Part shown: in pieces, positions 46,921-58,836 of the stretch
Numbering within the stretch: the first letter of the stretch is position 1
Layout of the letters: every line of letters starts with the position of its first letter
DNA from: Canna indica
Taxonomy: Eukaryota; Streptophyta; Magnoliopsida; Zingiberales; Cannaceae
Direction of reading: 5' to 3'
NCBI GenBank assembly: GCA_034359265.1
Contig: CP136898.1
Coordinates: forward strand, 39,145,501-39,209,500
Length of the DNA: 64,000 nt
Program-made: the position numbers and the translations under genes
Notes under the pieces: model-generated
What the model was told of the DNA's origin: nothing
What the model saw: the letters and a program-made list of their open reading frames with translations, nothing else
Database searches by the model: none

Positions 46921-47620
46921 CACTACAATAGATACAATCAATTGCTGCATAATTTTTCATGGCTACAAGTTAATTTATCATGGCAACAAATATTTAGCCA
47001 CAAAATAATTTTCATTGAGTACTCGTGGATATAAATGGCGTGGCTACTGATCAATAGTCACAAACATCGTAATACGTGGAAACAATAAATATCATTTGCC
47101 ACGAAAGTTATTGTTAGTATTGAACTATTACAAATGTGGATAATAATGTTGTTCGTGGTAATTACCTCATGTAATATTCATACTTTAGCCATAGAATAAA
47201 GTTATTGTTAGTATTGTATAATATGTTTGCGACAATAGAATCAATCGCGGCAAATGATCAATTGATCATCATATAAAATTAGTTCCAATAATAAATTTAT
47301 GGCAATTAATGAACTATAATCAATGAACTACTCGTGGTAATTGAAAAGTTTTGTTCCCATGAAATTTATGTGACAAATATTGGAGTGTTTGCCACAATAA
47401 CAATCATATATTTTTGTGGCAAATTGTAGTGATAGCCACGAAAACAAATATCGTGATAAGAAGCTTGAGAGAATTGTTGTCACGTTTTGTTTTGTTGTAA
47501 ATGCTTATAGAGCACTCTCATGATTCTTTTTGTGAATAACATTTAGTGACATAAATATCGTGGCAAATGATTCAAAAACATCATTCATGAATATTCGTGA
47601 TTAATGTTGGATTCACATTT
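46921..47620. mobile_element. CACTA-like terminus with GTGGCAA subterminal repeats
   Basis: Starts CACTACAATAGATACAATC at 46921. Over 700 bp it repeats short words of the types CGTGGCAA, GCCACGA and ATCGTGGCAAAT in both orientations, the structure of a CACTA subterminal region. It differs from the GCAACGG arrays of elements A-C. The other end was not found. Confidence 0.6.
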
Positions 47621-48019
47621 ACAATTTTATTTGCAATACAAATCCTATAATATTAATCAAAATATAAATAATTATCAAAAATATTCTTCACAATAAATCA
47701 AATATATCATATCTAACAATGTATCAAAAACATAGTCCCATAAGTAACAATACTAATTGTCCATCAAAAAAGAAAACATTAAAAACATTTGGATTGGTCA
47801 AATACTTCAAAATACAATGAGTGTTATCAAAAGTTTCTATGACATCATCAACATATCGTTCTTCAGTCTTTACCTGCAAGCACATATCACAGAGATATCA
47901 AGTAGAAATTACATGCACCATTAACCATAAATATTGTTATTATTTAAATAATGATATCAAATGAGTATTTTTATTATAGTCTAATGTAATATTACATCAT
48001 TAAACATTATAATTAATAT
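47621..48019. other. AT-rich spacer, no gene seen
   Basis: Contains AATATTACATCATTAAAC and similar AT words and no supportable gene. It could be intron or 3' DNA of the transposon fragment that follows. Confidence 0.4.
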
Positions 48020-48600
48020 ATTCATTAAGACCTAAAGAACTTCATAGCGTAATCTATAATATGTATACCCGAGCCACCTAACGCGATCGAAAGAAAACCT
48101 TCATCTTCTCTTCCATCTATTTTTGTCGATCCTCCATTGCTATTATCTTTTATTGTTAAGATTGAATTTGTGCCTATTGAGATTCAATCTTAGATTTAAT
48201 ATGCTCTGAAAGTCTCAACTGCTTCAGCTCTTCCCTGTGTTTGCTTAATACCCTTGAAGATTTAGGAGGGCGAACACCATACCCTAAACCTTGAGAATAC
48301 CACGGCCTTGTACCCATGACTTGCCAAAAAATTTGGTCCTCTATCATCAACAACTCCTCGCTAGATTATGTAGTACCTTCAGTGACCTCAGCTAGTGCAA
48401 CAACCATAGCATCCTATAAATCGAATCAGTATGGAAAAAATATATATAAAACATATGTAGTACATATAAGAACTTATGCACATACAAATTTTTCCTTCGC
48501 TTTATCATGAGTCCACCTTTTTCCCTCTTTGAAATGAACATACTTATACATCTTAATCCAGCTACCAAGTGCATCAGTAGTAGTATCTCACTGCATATTA
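48020..48600 (-). pseudogene. En/Spm-type second-gene (Transposase_24-like) fragment
   Basis: Minus-strand pieces read TTTDALGSWIKMYKYVHFKE, GKRWTHDKAKEKF (about 48484-48590), then after a probable intron AMVVALAEVTEG, ELLMIEDQIFWQVMGTRPW and SQGLGYGVRPPKSS (about 48240-48420). A Lys/Glu/Gln-rich helix follows. This order is that of the C-terminal half of plant Transposase_24 genes. A stop falls within the second piece (after GTT). It may belong to the CACTA-like terminus at 46921, which lies on the expected side. Confidence 0.6.
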
Positions 48601-49154
48601 TAAAAATAAAATGATAGCATATTATAGTTTAAACTTTCAACATAATGTAGAAAGAAACATCAAGAAGGTAAATGAGAAAATGAATGAATAACCTCCCAAA
48701 ACGATGAAACAAGTATGTCTATCAGCACTTGGGTATTAAATTAACATAACCAAAGAAATAAAGAGTAAAGTATACAAACTTTGAAATAAACATTCTCATA
48801 CCAGGTCATGAAGATGCTGGATAAAAGGCTTTGAGCCTCCACATTGATTAACCAATAGTTCGATGTCCTAAATTGATTAGTAACATCTAGAATACCTTGG
48901 AAGGAAAAAAAAAATGAGAACTAAAATGTCATAATAATTTAGTACCTGAGCAGGCCGACTTCTTCTAGTAATGCAGATGAGATATGGTAGCATTTAGTTT
49001 TACTCATGTAGCATGGCCAGACAGTCCTCTCCAATGGCACTATATGATGCAGACTAGCTAAGGGTATCAATATTATGCCATATTTAACCTATGCAAAGTA
49101 TTCTCAGAAAATAAATCTATTTATTTTTCATTATTTGATTTGGATGATCTTTGT
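48601..49154. other. Spacer without recognised feature
   Basis: AT-rich sequence; the segment at 48950-49080 may be further copia integrase DNA but shows no clear motif. Confidence 0.35.
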
Positions 49155-49649
49155 TATCGCTTTTGGGATGATCAGAATAAAAAAGACATTAGGAACAGGA
49201 ATGTTACATTAAATGAGAATGTAATGTACAAAGACAGACATGGACGAGAATCTAATAGTGCAGGAAAACAATGAGGTGAAAGTGAGAAGGTTGAACTCGA
49301 AGAAATATCATAGAATGATGTAAGTGGATGGACAGAAGAAATACCAGAGTATCTTGAAGGCATAGAGGCTGAAGATGAAATTGGGCCATATCCACTTACA
49401 CCAGAACCTCAATTAAGAAGGTCTACAAGAATACCTAAGCCCGTACAAAGGTACTCTCCCTCGTTGTATTATTTGCTTTTGACTGATGATGGGAACTAGA
49501 ATGTTTTGGTGAGGCGATTCAGGTGACATATTCTATTAAGTGGGAGCTAGCCATGAAAGATGAGATGGAGTCCCTACAGAAGAACAATACATGGGTGCTT
49601 GCCGAGTTACCAGAAGGAAAAAGAGAATTGCAAAATAAGTGGGTGTATA
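49155..49649 (+). pseudogene. Ty1/copia integrase end and RT start, fragment
   Basis: The plus strand reads YRFWDDQNKKDIRNRNVT and LNENVMYKDRHGRESNSAG, the typical end of a copia integrase. Then follow PLTPEPQLRRSTRIPKPVQR and EAIQVTYSIKWELAMKDEME, ending NKWVY, the first RT motif. Several stops interrupt it. It breaks off at KWVY, where CACTA element C begins (CACTACTAGAAA at 49650 after ATA). The rest of RT is not in the window. Confidence 0.8.
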
Positions 49650-51485
49650 CACTACTAGAAATGTGATAATCAGCGACGACGGCCATCAGCAACGACCGCC
49701 CACGTCGTTGGACTAACTCACGACATTCCTACGGTTGCTCGGGCCATTGCAGATGTAATATATCTGCAACGGCTTATTTACGGCCGCTCGGGCCATTGCT
49801 TACAAGTCGATGGCGCGAACGCGGTGCGCAAATGAAATAACTTATTAGCAACGTTGTTACAAAGACTGCGTCGGCCGTTGCTAATGATATTACCACATTA
49901 GCAACAGCTTACTTACGACTTATGTACTTGTTGCTCTTTAGTCGATGGCACGCTCTTGGCACGAAAATGAAATACTTATCAACAATGACGTTACGGAGGC
50001 CACGTCGGCCGTTTCTAATGAAATTATTTATCAACAACGACTTTGCAATGGATAAGTGAGTCGTTGTTGATGAGTTTATTTAACTCACAATTGCGCCCAA
50101 TGCCCCCTTTCTTCCCTACTACTTGTGTTCTTCTCTATCGATGTCGCCGATGCCGCCGTTGCGCCCTCCGCGTCAAAGCCTCCAAGTATTCTTCTCTCAG
50201 CTCACCCTTTCTTCTCCTTACTAGGGCTGGCCGAAACCCTAAATCTTAGGGTTTCGGCCAACCGTCGGACCTATGTCCACTGGGCTCCGATGCCGGAACA
50301 ATGTAGTAGTGTTTTGATTTAGGGTTAAATGTTTTGATTAATTAGATTAATGTTTTGATTTAGGGTTAATTATTTTGATTAATGTTTAGATTAATGTTTA
50401 ATTAGATTAATGTTTTGATTTAGGGTTAATTATATTAATGTTTAATTTAATCTAGGTAAAATATTTAATTAAACCTAGGTTAAATGTTAATGTTTAATAT
50501 GTCAATGTTTAATTTATCTATTTTTTTAATGTTTTTTTAATGTTAATTAGATTTAGATTTAGTTTTAGGTTATATCTATTAGTTCATTTTAGTTTAGATT
50601 AATTAGATTAATTTTAATGTTAATCTTTAGATTTAGATTAATTAGAATCGTCCACTTTGGACTCGCGCTGGAATCGTCCATTGTGGACTCGAACCGGCAT
50701 CCACAAATTTAGAAAATAAATTAATCATGACGAGTTGATACATTTCACATACGCATCAACAAGTCAACTTATAGATTTGCAAAACCTTAGATCCGTTCGG
50801 GGGTTGTATGTTCGTGTAAATGAAGTAGATGATCTTTTATACGACATAGAACCCTTGAATTGTCCTTAATTGGACAATTTGGGAACATAGTTCTTTGTAT
50901 TGCACTTAGTTTTTTCATTTAAGCGATACTCATTCATAAATTTTGTCTACTGTATCTCCATTGTTCTCCGATATGTACCCAGATGATATGCGTATTCGGA
51001 GAACTCTAGGGAGATGCTGCCAAAATTTAGAATGAAGTTAACGGTTAAAACAAATACTTAGTGCAATATGAATAACATGAATCCCGAATAGAATAGGACC
51101 ATCTCACCTAAAGACATTAACTGAAGATATTGTCATTGATTGACAGATTCATGTCGGGCGATCGAAGTTGGATGTACCGACGTTTTGATCGTGGAGCTTT
51201 AATGAATAAGTCCCGATTAGGTGTAACTTACTTCCTAAATTTCGCCTATTCAAATCGGAAATTCGTTAGCGTTGGTGATAAAATCCGATGTCCGTACCGT
51301 ATTTGCATGAATGCACAATTTTTGGATCAGGAAACTATCACTCTACATTTGTATAACAAAGGATTTGCACCAAGATATTTTCTATGGACCAAGATATCTT
51401 CCATTATTGTATCTGTATAACAAAGGATTTGCACCAAGTCACGGGGAGTCATATGAAGTCATGAGATTTGCACCAAGATATTTTC
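49650..51485 (+). mobile_element. CACTA element C, 5' part
   Basis: Starts CACTACTAGAAATGTG. The 5' array (to about 50065) has CAACGGC / GCCGTTGC repeats. A leader with CCGAAACCCTAAATCTTAGG matches the CGAAACCCTAAAAATAGGG block of element A at 32380. AT-rich repeats of GTTTTGATTTAGGGTTAAT (about 50310-50440) form an intron-like region. The first transposase exon follows at 51130. It breaks at about 51485 within gypsy DNA, so the TNP2 core and 3' end are missing. Confidence 0.85.
51130..51420 (+). pseudogene. CACTA C transposase-associated domain exon
   Basis: The 96-codon frame reads GDRSWMYRRFDRGALMNKSR, then FLNFAYSN, KIRCPYRICMNAQFLDQETI and HLYNKGFAPRYFLWT. This is the N-terminal transposase-associated domain (PF13963 type) that precedes the TNP2 core in plant CACTA proteins. 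The family usually has Cys-Pro-Cys-x2-Cys; here the second Cys is Tyr (RCPYRIC). After it the sequence TATAACAAAGGATTTGCACC is repeated with small changes, and the frame ends. It is a first-exon relic without the catalytic part. Confidence 0.82.
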
Positions 51486-51985
51486 TATTATTGTATCGCC
51501 CGTAGGCATTGACACCATATATGACACATCAAGCAAAGAAGGTTCTACAAGTAACTTAGCAGCAAACTTAGCAAATACAAATGAGTGCGTGGCACCCGGA
51601 TCAAACAATACATAAGCTACGGATGAACTGACTAAAATAGTACCTATCACCGCTGCCTTAAATGCCTTTTCTCCATCACGGTTCATGGAGTAAACTTTGG
51701 TAGACGGTCTCTCAGAGTGACAAGCCTGCGCCCTCCTGCTCTGCATCGGACCCTTCTGAGCTACTAACCCAATTGACATTGGTGCTTTTCCTTTCGACTG
51801 CTCAGTTCTCTGGCCACCTCTGTCTGGACAATCTTTCCTAAAGTGTCCAACCTGCCCACATCTGAAACATGCATCCGTGTGGTCATAGCAAGTCCCCCAG
51901 TGCTTTCTGTTACAGCACCACACTGTTGCATTTCTGACTTCTGAGTGACACCCCCGGACTTTGCTTGTCGCGCTGCCCTTAACCC
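51486..51985 (-). pseudogene. Gypsy Gag zinc knuckle and protease fragment
   Basis: The minus strand encodes CFRCGQVGHFRKDCPDRGGQ, an intact CCHC knuckle, then GKAPMSIGLVAQK and the protease start with VLFDPGATHSF. It breaks at the CACTA C junction near 51485. On the gag side it breaks at about 51986 into a copia-like LTR. The open frame 51459-52166 crosses all three elements and is not a natural gene. Confidence 0.82.
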
Positions 51986-52873
51986 TTGGAAGCAGAGAAT
52001 TGGTAGTAGCCAATTCGATCGACCGGAGGAAGCAAAGAATTGATAGTAGCCAATTCGGTCGACCAGCTGGTCGACCGAATGTGGCCCGAAATTGGCAGAA
52101 TGCCTTCGATCGCTCAACGGTCGATCGATCGGTCGACTGATGATCGATCGGCAAGCGACCGGGCAAAAAATGCCCTAGCCGAGTGAGGGGTTATAAATAC
52201 CACTCATAAACCTCCTCCCCAGCTATTGAGAACTTTATTGAGCATATCCTTAGAGATTACAAGCCTAAAGGAGTTGATTTAAAGTCCTAATCTCCTTTTC
52301 CACACTCTCAATCCCTCCTAACTTCATCAAGCTTGGTCTTCACCGAGAAATCCATACTCGAAGCCTTGAAGTGCTCGGAGGAGACACGTTGGAGCTACAT
52401 CAAGTATTGTTTTACATTTATATTATTTTCATCTTTCTTTGTATTGATTTTTAGGGTAGCTTGCAAGGTGTGCGTGTAAACACCTTGGTGTCTTATAGAT
52501 TGTTGTTTTTGCTAGAGAATAGGTGTTGAGGCTCGCCTCTAGGGTTGAGGGATAAGTCCTCATTGTATTCTTAGAAAAACTATAAATCTATAAAGTGTTA
52601 AGGTTAGAAATCCTTGGTGAGAAGCCAAGGTAGTGGAGTAGGCGGTGTTGGCTGAACCACTATATATTTCATGTATGCATTTCTATATATCTTGATTGCT
52701 CAATTTGATTTTCACTTGTGCTTGATATAATTGTGATTGCATCTAGTCACACTAAGAATTAAGTAACTTGAAACAAGTAGTTGAGTTGATTAAAATCGAA
52801 AAGAGTTCAATTAATCATAAAAGTAGACACACACTATTCAACCCCCCCTTCTAGTGTGGGTATTCACTCAACA
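51986..52873 (+). mobile_element. Copia-like LTR, 5'-truncated, inside gypsy gag leader
   Basis: The interior has GATCGACC-rich DNA, a 40-bp duplicated unit with AGAATTGGTAGTAGCCAATT (about 51987-52065), a CCAAGGTAGTGGAGTAGGCG block, and ends TTCACTCAACA. The TGTTGG end is missing. The gypsy primer site follows at 52884. Confidence 0.75.
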
Positions 52874-52883
52874 CTAACCTGAT

Positions 52884-52895
52884 GCTCTGATACCA
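52884..52895 (-). other. Primer binding site (tRNA iMet), gypsy
   Basis: The minus strand reads TGGTATCAGAGC, the exact initiator-Met tRNA complement, four bases from the LTR end at 52900. Confidence 0.88.
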
Positions 52896-52899
52896 ACTT

Positions 52900-55800
52900 T
52901 GTCACACCCTAACTCAGGGTTGCGTGATCAGCGAGGGTATGTGTCGATACCCCGAAGCCTACCACATGCACTACGCAATAAAACACAAGAAAACACGGTA
53001 CATCAAGGCAACTTGAATAAAAGAACAGCAGCACAAATCTTTATTAAAAAAAAAATCAAAATAGCTTTAACAGGTTTCAAATTCGAAGGAAACAACTCGA
53101 GTTTCAAAGTCTAAAACAGTTACAAGTTTTTCAGAAATAAAACTACTCAGTGCATGTCTAACAACCCTAATCGACACGACTGCGACTACATGACTGCCTG
53201 CTACGAGATCCGCGCCAACGTCCCCCCTCCAATCGCTCCAGCCATAAAGCCGTACCTCACTGGTCGGGCTCTGCAAAACAACAATAAACAAACTATGAGT
53301 TCATGAGGAACTCAGTGAGGTCCTATCGACCATCCACTTAAATCCCAGTATATGATCATGTATGACACTAAACCGATACATAAGTATATATGTTGGATGC
53401 AATGCATTCCTTAGCCATTCGGCCTTACTGAACAATAATGAAAGAACCGATCATATGAGGCCCTACACAGGCTATAGCAACCGGCCACTATCGGCCTTAC
53501 CTTGCAAAATTATGTTTCGGCCAAGTCTGGCCATCATAGAAATAAAATCAAATATTCACATCAAACATTTCGCACATAGCGAGTCAATCACCGGGTTCAT
53601 CAACTAGGGTGGTCGTCTAGTCTCAAGAACCCATCAGGTTAGGGATAGCTAGTCCCAACCAACTAGGGTCTACCGTCAGTGTGGCCCACTGACGGAATCT
53701 CAAGACCCTCCACCACTCGGGTCTAGCACCTAGCGTGCCCGCTGGTGCAATCTCAAGACCCTAATCACTGCTGAGTCGAGTAGTACCCATTTCGGCCCTC
53801 TACACTTCCAAGTAGAGCACCTCAGTCACAATACACAATCATGTATTATGTAATTCCATTCATCATGTAAACTATATGCCACAAAAGTCGGGATGTCCGT
53901 ATACCATGTATTATTACATACGATTTATAATTAAACTCACTCTGTAGTAAATGCTCTATTTATCTGTATGAATGTAAGAGTAAAGGAAATTAAATCATGC
54001 TTTAAGGCAATAAATTTTAGCAAGGAAAGAAATTATCTAGCATGGTAAAAATTAAACTAACTTCAGAAATTCAATAAGGGAAATTCAGGAATAATTGCTA
54101 CATCATAATGTCACTAAATATATGCACCAAGATTGTAGTTTTCCCTAATTGTGGTCTTACCTAATGTTCATCATCGCGCTACTTGTCAATCTAGATGATC
54201 TACATTTCCAAATGTCTCTAATTTTTCTAAGTGTGAAGGTTGATTACTTTCGGTCACCATCCTCACTCTTGATGCTCGGCCGGACCTTCAGCAGGGCATG
54301 CCTGTTGGTTGAAATGGCACAATAGAGAGGGGGTGAATAGTGAGTTAACTAATTTTCTTAGCCTAAATTCGATTTTAATCGTTTCTTGATTAGTTAGGCT
54401 AAGAACGATATTTATAGCAAGCGGAAATAATAAATATAAAGCAATAAGCACAAACAACTGACAATGCTAACTCAAGTATTTATAGTGGTTCGGCCAACCG
54501 CTTACTCCACTACCTTGGCTCCACACCAAGGATTTCTAACCAACTACTTTATAGAACTTGTGTTTCCCTTTGAATACAACTGAGGACACAATTCTCACCT
54601 CTTTGAGAACTCCTAAAACCTATTCACCTAGGCAAAACAAAAATCTAGAAAGTCTAACCCTAAGTGTTTCTCTAGCACACCTAGCAAGCTATTACAGGTG
54701 AAAATAAGTTTTTAAAGTAACTTCAAATACAATGAAAAAGAGCTAGGAATTTGAGAGAAGAACCAATGCTCTTTTTCCAAGCCTTCAAGCCATCAACTTG
54801 CCAGTAAATGAGCTTGAGTCGTAGCAGAGTTGAGGAGTAGTGGGCGCTTGAAGAAGAACATTGATGGAAGAACAGAGCGCGCAACAATCGATCTCTTTGA
54901 AGGCTTAAATCACTTCTTAAAAATACTCAATAATATCTCCAAGAAGTTTTAAAAGAGTTAGGTGAGGGTTATTTATAACCCTCAACTAAACGGGCCGTTC
55001 AACGAGCAAAAAACTAGCCCTTACAGTCGTTCGGTTGCTTTTCGGTCGATCGTCGGTCGACCGATCAACCGCTACCCTTTTTGTGCTTTACTTGCGCCGT
55101 CCGATCAACCGACGAATCAACCGAATGGATCGCGACTTCATTGATCCCAAATCCAGTCGACCAAATGGCTACTGCCATTTTGTGGCATCATTCAGTCGAC
55201 CAACCGATCAATCGAATAGGCTACTACCAGTATTCTGCCTTGTTCGGTCGACCGACCGGTCGATCAAACTCAGGCAGAGGCTGATTTTTACTTTGAATTT
55301 GTACATGCTTTTTCATGGGTTTAGTTACCAAGTTTCAACTTGGATAACTTTACAATTTGGCTTGGGATAAATCATCCTAGGGGTATATTACATGATTTCT
55401 ACTTGATCTATACCCAAGCCTTTCTTTGATGTTTTCTTCTTTCGTTTCTTTGACGGTCTTTTCTTTCGTTTCGTTTGAACGAACTTCGCATGCTTATTGC
55501 AACCTCAACCTGAACTCCAAACTTCACACATGAATTCAAAACGAAGATCGAAGCTTCAGAAAAACCCTTAAGCCAACAATGCCTTGCTCAGCCGAGCCTA
55601 CAATGGAGGAGAGAGGCTTTGACCATGAATTCAAATGGTTAGACTAGTAATCTACCCTGGTTGATCCTTAGATCCAATCCCCTTCCTTCTTGCTCGGCCG
55701 GACCATGAGCAAGGTTCAACTTGCTCAGCCAAGCCCCAAAAGGTAGAGGAAAAGGGATTTTGATCATCAACTTCAATGATTTAAACCACAGGTCTACATA

Positions 55801-56438
55801 TTTCTAATTAAAAATTGATCTAAGGGGGATTTAAATCACTCGAGGGAACTGAGGAAAATTTCGGCATGACCTTTTCCCTTTTCCCTCCAATTGGCCGGCC
55901 CTAGATCATCAAAATAGTTCATCTAAAACAAATTCAGTATATCAATGAAGAAAACGATGAAAGATCAAAGAAACATCACCAATCGACAAAAACTCGCCTA
56001 TTTGGTTCGGCCACCCACCTCACCATACAACCAATATTCCAACACTCACCTTGATTAGAAGAAGATGATGGGCGAGACGAAAGTGTTCCCGGTTTTTCTC
56101 TGAAGACGACACAGATCCGGCGCCGCCCACGAAGCTTTTCTCCTCCTCCTCCTCACCTCGAAGCGTTCGCTTTTTTTTTATGACTTAATTACCCTTCCTT
56201 ACTTAAGTTTCTTACTTGACTCCACCTAAGTATGGACCGAACCCCGACTCGACCCATGTACTTGACTTTAACCCGCAGAAGTCGTCCAGTCATACAAACT
56301 ATGAATAATATTAATCATAGGTCTACGATTTAAATTTACCTTCTACTCGCGATGATCCAGCAGCTCAGTTCAATTCTCTTCCGATAGGGTACGATGCACC
56401 AATTAACATTTTATATTAGGAAATTCTTGGATATTACA
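52900..56438 (-). repeat. Gypsy LTR shared by pol (right) and gag leader (left)
   Basis: TGTCACACCC to GGATATTACA. After removing the insert at 54303-55578 and its duplication it is about 2.26 kb, like the other LTRs. A PBS adjoins its left end and a PPT its right end, so a single LTR stands between two partial elements. Confidence 0.88.
54303..55578 (-). mobile_element. Solo copia-like LTR inside a gypsy LTR
   Basis: Starts TGTTGGTTGAAATGGC and ends TTAAGCCAACA on the plus strand, with a perfect ATGCC duplication (54298-54302, 55579-55583). The GATCGACC cluster is at 55035-55270. The order of blocks is that of the other copies in reverse. Confidence 0.9.
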
Positions 56439-56454
56439 ACCTTCCCCCATTAAA
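56439..56454 (-). other. Polypurine tract of gypsy element D
   Basis: The minus strand reads AATGGGGGAAGGT just before the LTR. Confidence 0.75.
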
Positions 56455-56593
56455 GAAAATTCGTCCTCGAATTTTTTGAACTACAAGGGCTTACGAGATC
56501 TTCGAACAAGGAGAGGTAGTGCTCTCTCATGTCCTGCTCCACCCCCCAAGTAGCTTCCTGCCCGGTGTGGTGATCCCACTTGACCTTCACTAA

Positions 56594-58594
56594 GGGGACG
56601 TTTGGTTGTCCGCAAGTGCAAATGCCGCAACTCTAGTTGCAACATTTAGATACCAAATTTGTTTGGTTGGCCGCAAAAATATTTTACAACATTTACTAGT
56701 TCCAACTTGTATTTTCTAATATAATTTGCGGGCTGCAAATGGAATTGCAGCTCAAAAAGCCCGCAAGACAAAATTGCGGGCTACATATGCAATAATTTAA
56801 GTATTTAAAAATAATTAATTTGAGCGACTTAGAGTTGTCGGATGGAGATGAGATAAATATCAAAGTTGTAGATTTTCGTGTGTTGAACGTGATGGTAGTG
56901 TCAAATTTTAGATTTGATGTCGTTTGATAGAAGTTTTTTAATATATATTTTTAATATTATACAAAAATTAAAATTATTAATTTATCATAGTAGGTCTCGC
57001 AAATCGTCTCGGGCCTAAGTTTCCATACTGGCCCGAAAAAATTCGTGCCAGGCCTTGCCCAATAAAATTCGTGCCAGGCCCTGCCTAAAAAAATTCGTGC
57101 TCGGCCTGGTCCAAAAAAATTCGTGCTCGGCTCGACTTGGCCCGACCCTCATCCGAAAAAATTTCGTGCCCGACCCGGCAAAATTCGTGCACGGTCCGGC
57201 CCGTCCTGAAAAAATTCTTGCCTGACCTGGCCCTAAAAATTCGTGCCCAGCACAAAAAAATTGGTGCCCGACTCGGCTAAAAAAAATTCGTGCTTGGCCC
57301 AACCCTGAAAAATTAGTACCCGGCCCGGCCTGACCCGTAAAAATTCGTGCATGGTCCAATCCGACACGGCTGGACTTGAAAAATTTTGTGCCCAGCCTAA
57401 CCCAAAAATATTTGTGCCCGACTCAGAGGAATTTGTTCTCGGCCAGGCCCAAAAAAATTCATGCTTGGCCTAACCCAAAACAATTCGTGCTTGTATCGGC
57501 CCGGCCCGGCCCCAAAAACTTTAGTGCTCAACCCGAAAAAATTCATGCATGGCCCGGCCCGACCCAGAAAAGTTCTTGCCCGACCTGGCCTAAAAAATTC
57601 ATGCCCGGCCTGGCCCAAAAAAATTCGGGCCCAGCCCGGCCCCACCAGTAAAAATTTGTGCATAATTCAATCTAGCTCGGCCCGACTTGAAAAAAATTAA
57701 GCTCGACTCAGCCCAAAAAAATTTGTGCCTAGCTTGACCTGAAAAAATTCATGCACGGATTGGCCTGGTTCGGAAAAGTTCATGTTCGGCCTGACTTTGC
57801 CCGACTCAAAACAAATCGTGCCTGATCCAATACGTGCCTTGCTCGGCTCGAAAAAATTTGTGCTCGACCCGGCCTGGAAAAATTCATGCACGGACCGGCC
57901 CGGATCGGCTGGACCCGTAAAAGTTCGTGCATGTTTCGATCCGACTCGACCCAACTTGAAAAAAATTGTGCCCAACTTGGCCCAAAGAAATTCATGCTCG
58001 GCTCGGTCCTGCCCGAAAAATTCGTGCCCAGCCCGGAAGAATTCATTCCCGGCCCAGCTCGAAAAAATTCGTGCACAGGTAGGCCCAGCTCAAAAAAATT
58101 CATGTCTGGTCCGTCCCGACTCGACCTGGCCCGACACTAAACAAATTGTGGCCGACTCGGCCCAAAAAAATTTTGTGCCCGGCCCGAAAAAAATCCTGCT
58201 CGGCCCGGCCCGAAAAAATTCGTGCACGACCTGGCCCATCCAAGGGTGGCTCTGCCCGACTCAAAAAAATTCGTGCCCGTCCCAGCCTAAAAAAATTCAT
58301 GTCCAACCCTGCTAAAAAAAATTCATGAAAGGCCTAGAAAAATTCGTGCGCAGCCCAGCCCGACCCAAAAAAATTCGTGCCCAGTTCGGGCCAAAAAAAT
58401 TCGTAGGGTGCAAGTTGCAAGTTGCAAGTGTAAGTGCAACTTCCATTTGCGGCCAACCAAATGCATGGAAATAGAAGTTGCAACTCTACTTGTGGGCAAC
58501 CAAACGGTAGGCTCTAAAATCTATTTGTGGGCATTTGCGTTTACATGCAAATAGATTTTGCAGCATTTGCACTTGCGAACAACCAAACGCCCTC
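56594..58594. mobile_element. Second PIF/Harbinger-like element with tandem array, inverted
   Basis: About 2.0 kb. The left end is GGGGACGTTTGGTTGTCCGC, and the reversed right end is GAGGGCGTTTGGTTGTTCGC. TAA precedes it (56591-56593) and TGA follows (58595-58597). The array (about 57030-58410) is the reverse complement of that at 22.4-23.6 kb. About 130 bp of gypsy chromodomain sequence present in element A is absent at the insertion, so flanking DNA was also lost. Confidence 0.82.
57030..58410. repeat. Degenerate tandem array, unit AAAAAATTCGTGCCCGGCCC
   Basis: Alternating AT-rich and GC-rich halves, dozens of units, complementary to the array at 22395-23640. Open frames within it are repeat artefacts. 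Confidence 0.9.
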
Positions 58595-58599
58595 TGACG

Positions 58600-58835
58600 T
58601 ATCTCCTGAGAATGGACACATGAAAGACCGGGTGAACTTGGTTCATACTAGGGGCCAAAGCCAGCTCGTAAGCCACGACGCCCCTCTGCTTGAGAATAGG
58701 AAAAGACCCAATGAACCTAGGGCTCAACTTTTCCTTCTTCCCAAACCGAACTACCCCTTTCATGGGGGAAACCTTCAGGAACACAAAGTCACCTTCAGCG
58801 AACTCCAACTCTTTGGCCTTCTTATCAGCATACAT
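58600..58835 (-). pseudogene. Gypsy D integrase C-terminal part
   Basis: Reads YADKKAKELEFAEGDFVFLK, GKKEKLSPRFIGSFPILKQR and VHPVFHVSILRRYVR. It is split from the rest of the integrase by the solo LTR at 58837-60458 and cut on the other side by the PIF-like element. Confidence 0.85.
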
Positions 58836-58836
58836 T

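Noticed and set aside
48961..48975. TCTTCTAGTAATG as the second end of the CACTA-like element at 46921
   Set aside because: It does not mirror CACTACAATAGA, and no subterminal repeats adjoin it.
57015..58315. Open frames of 60-177 codons in the second array
   Set aside because: Same cause: the reverse-complement array gives repetitive peptides in every frame.
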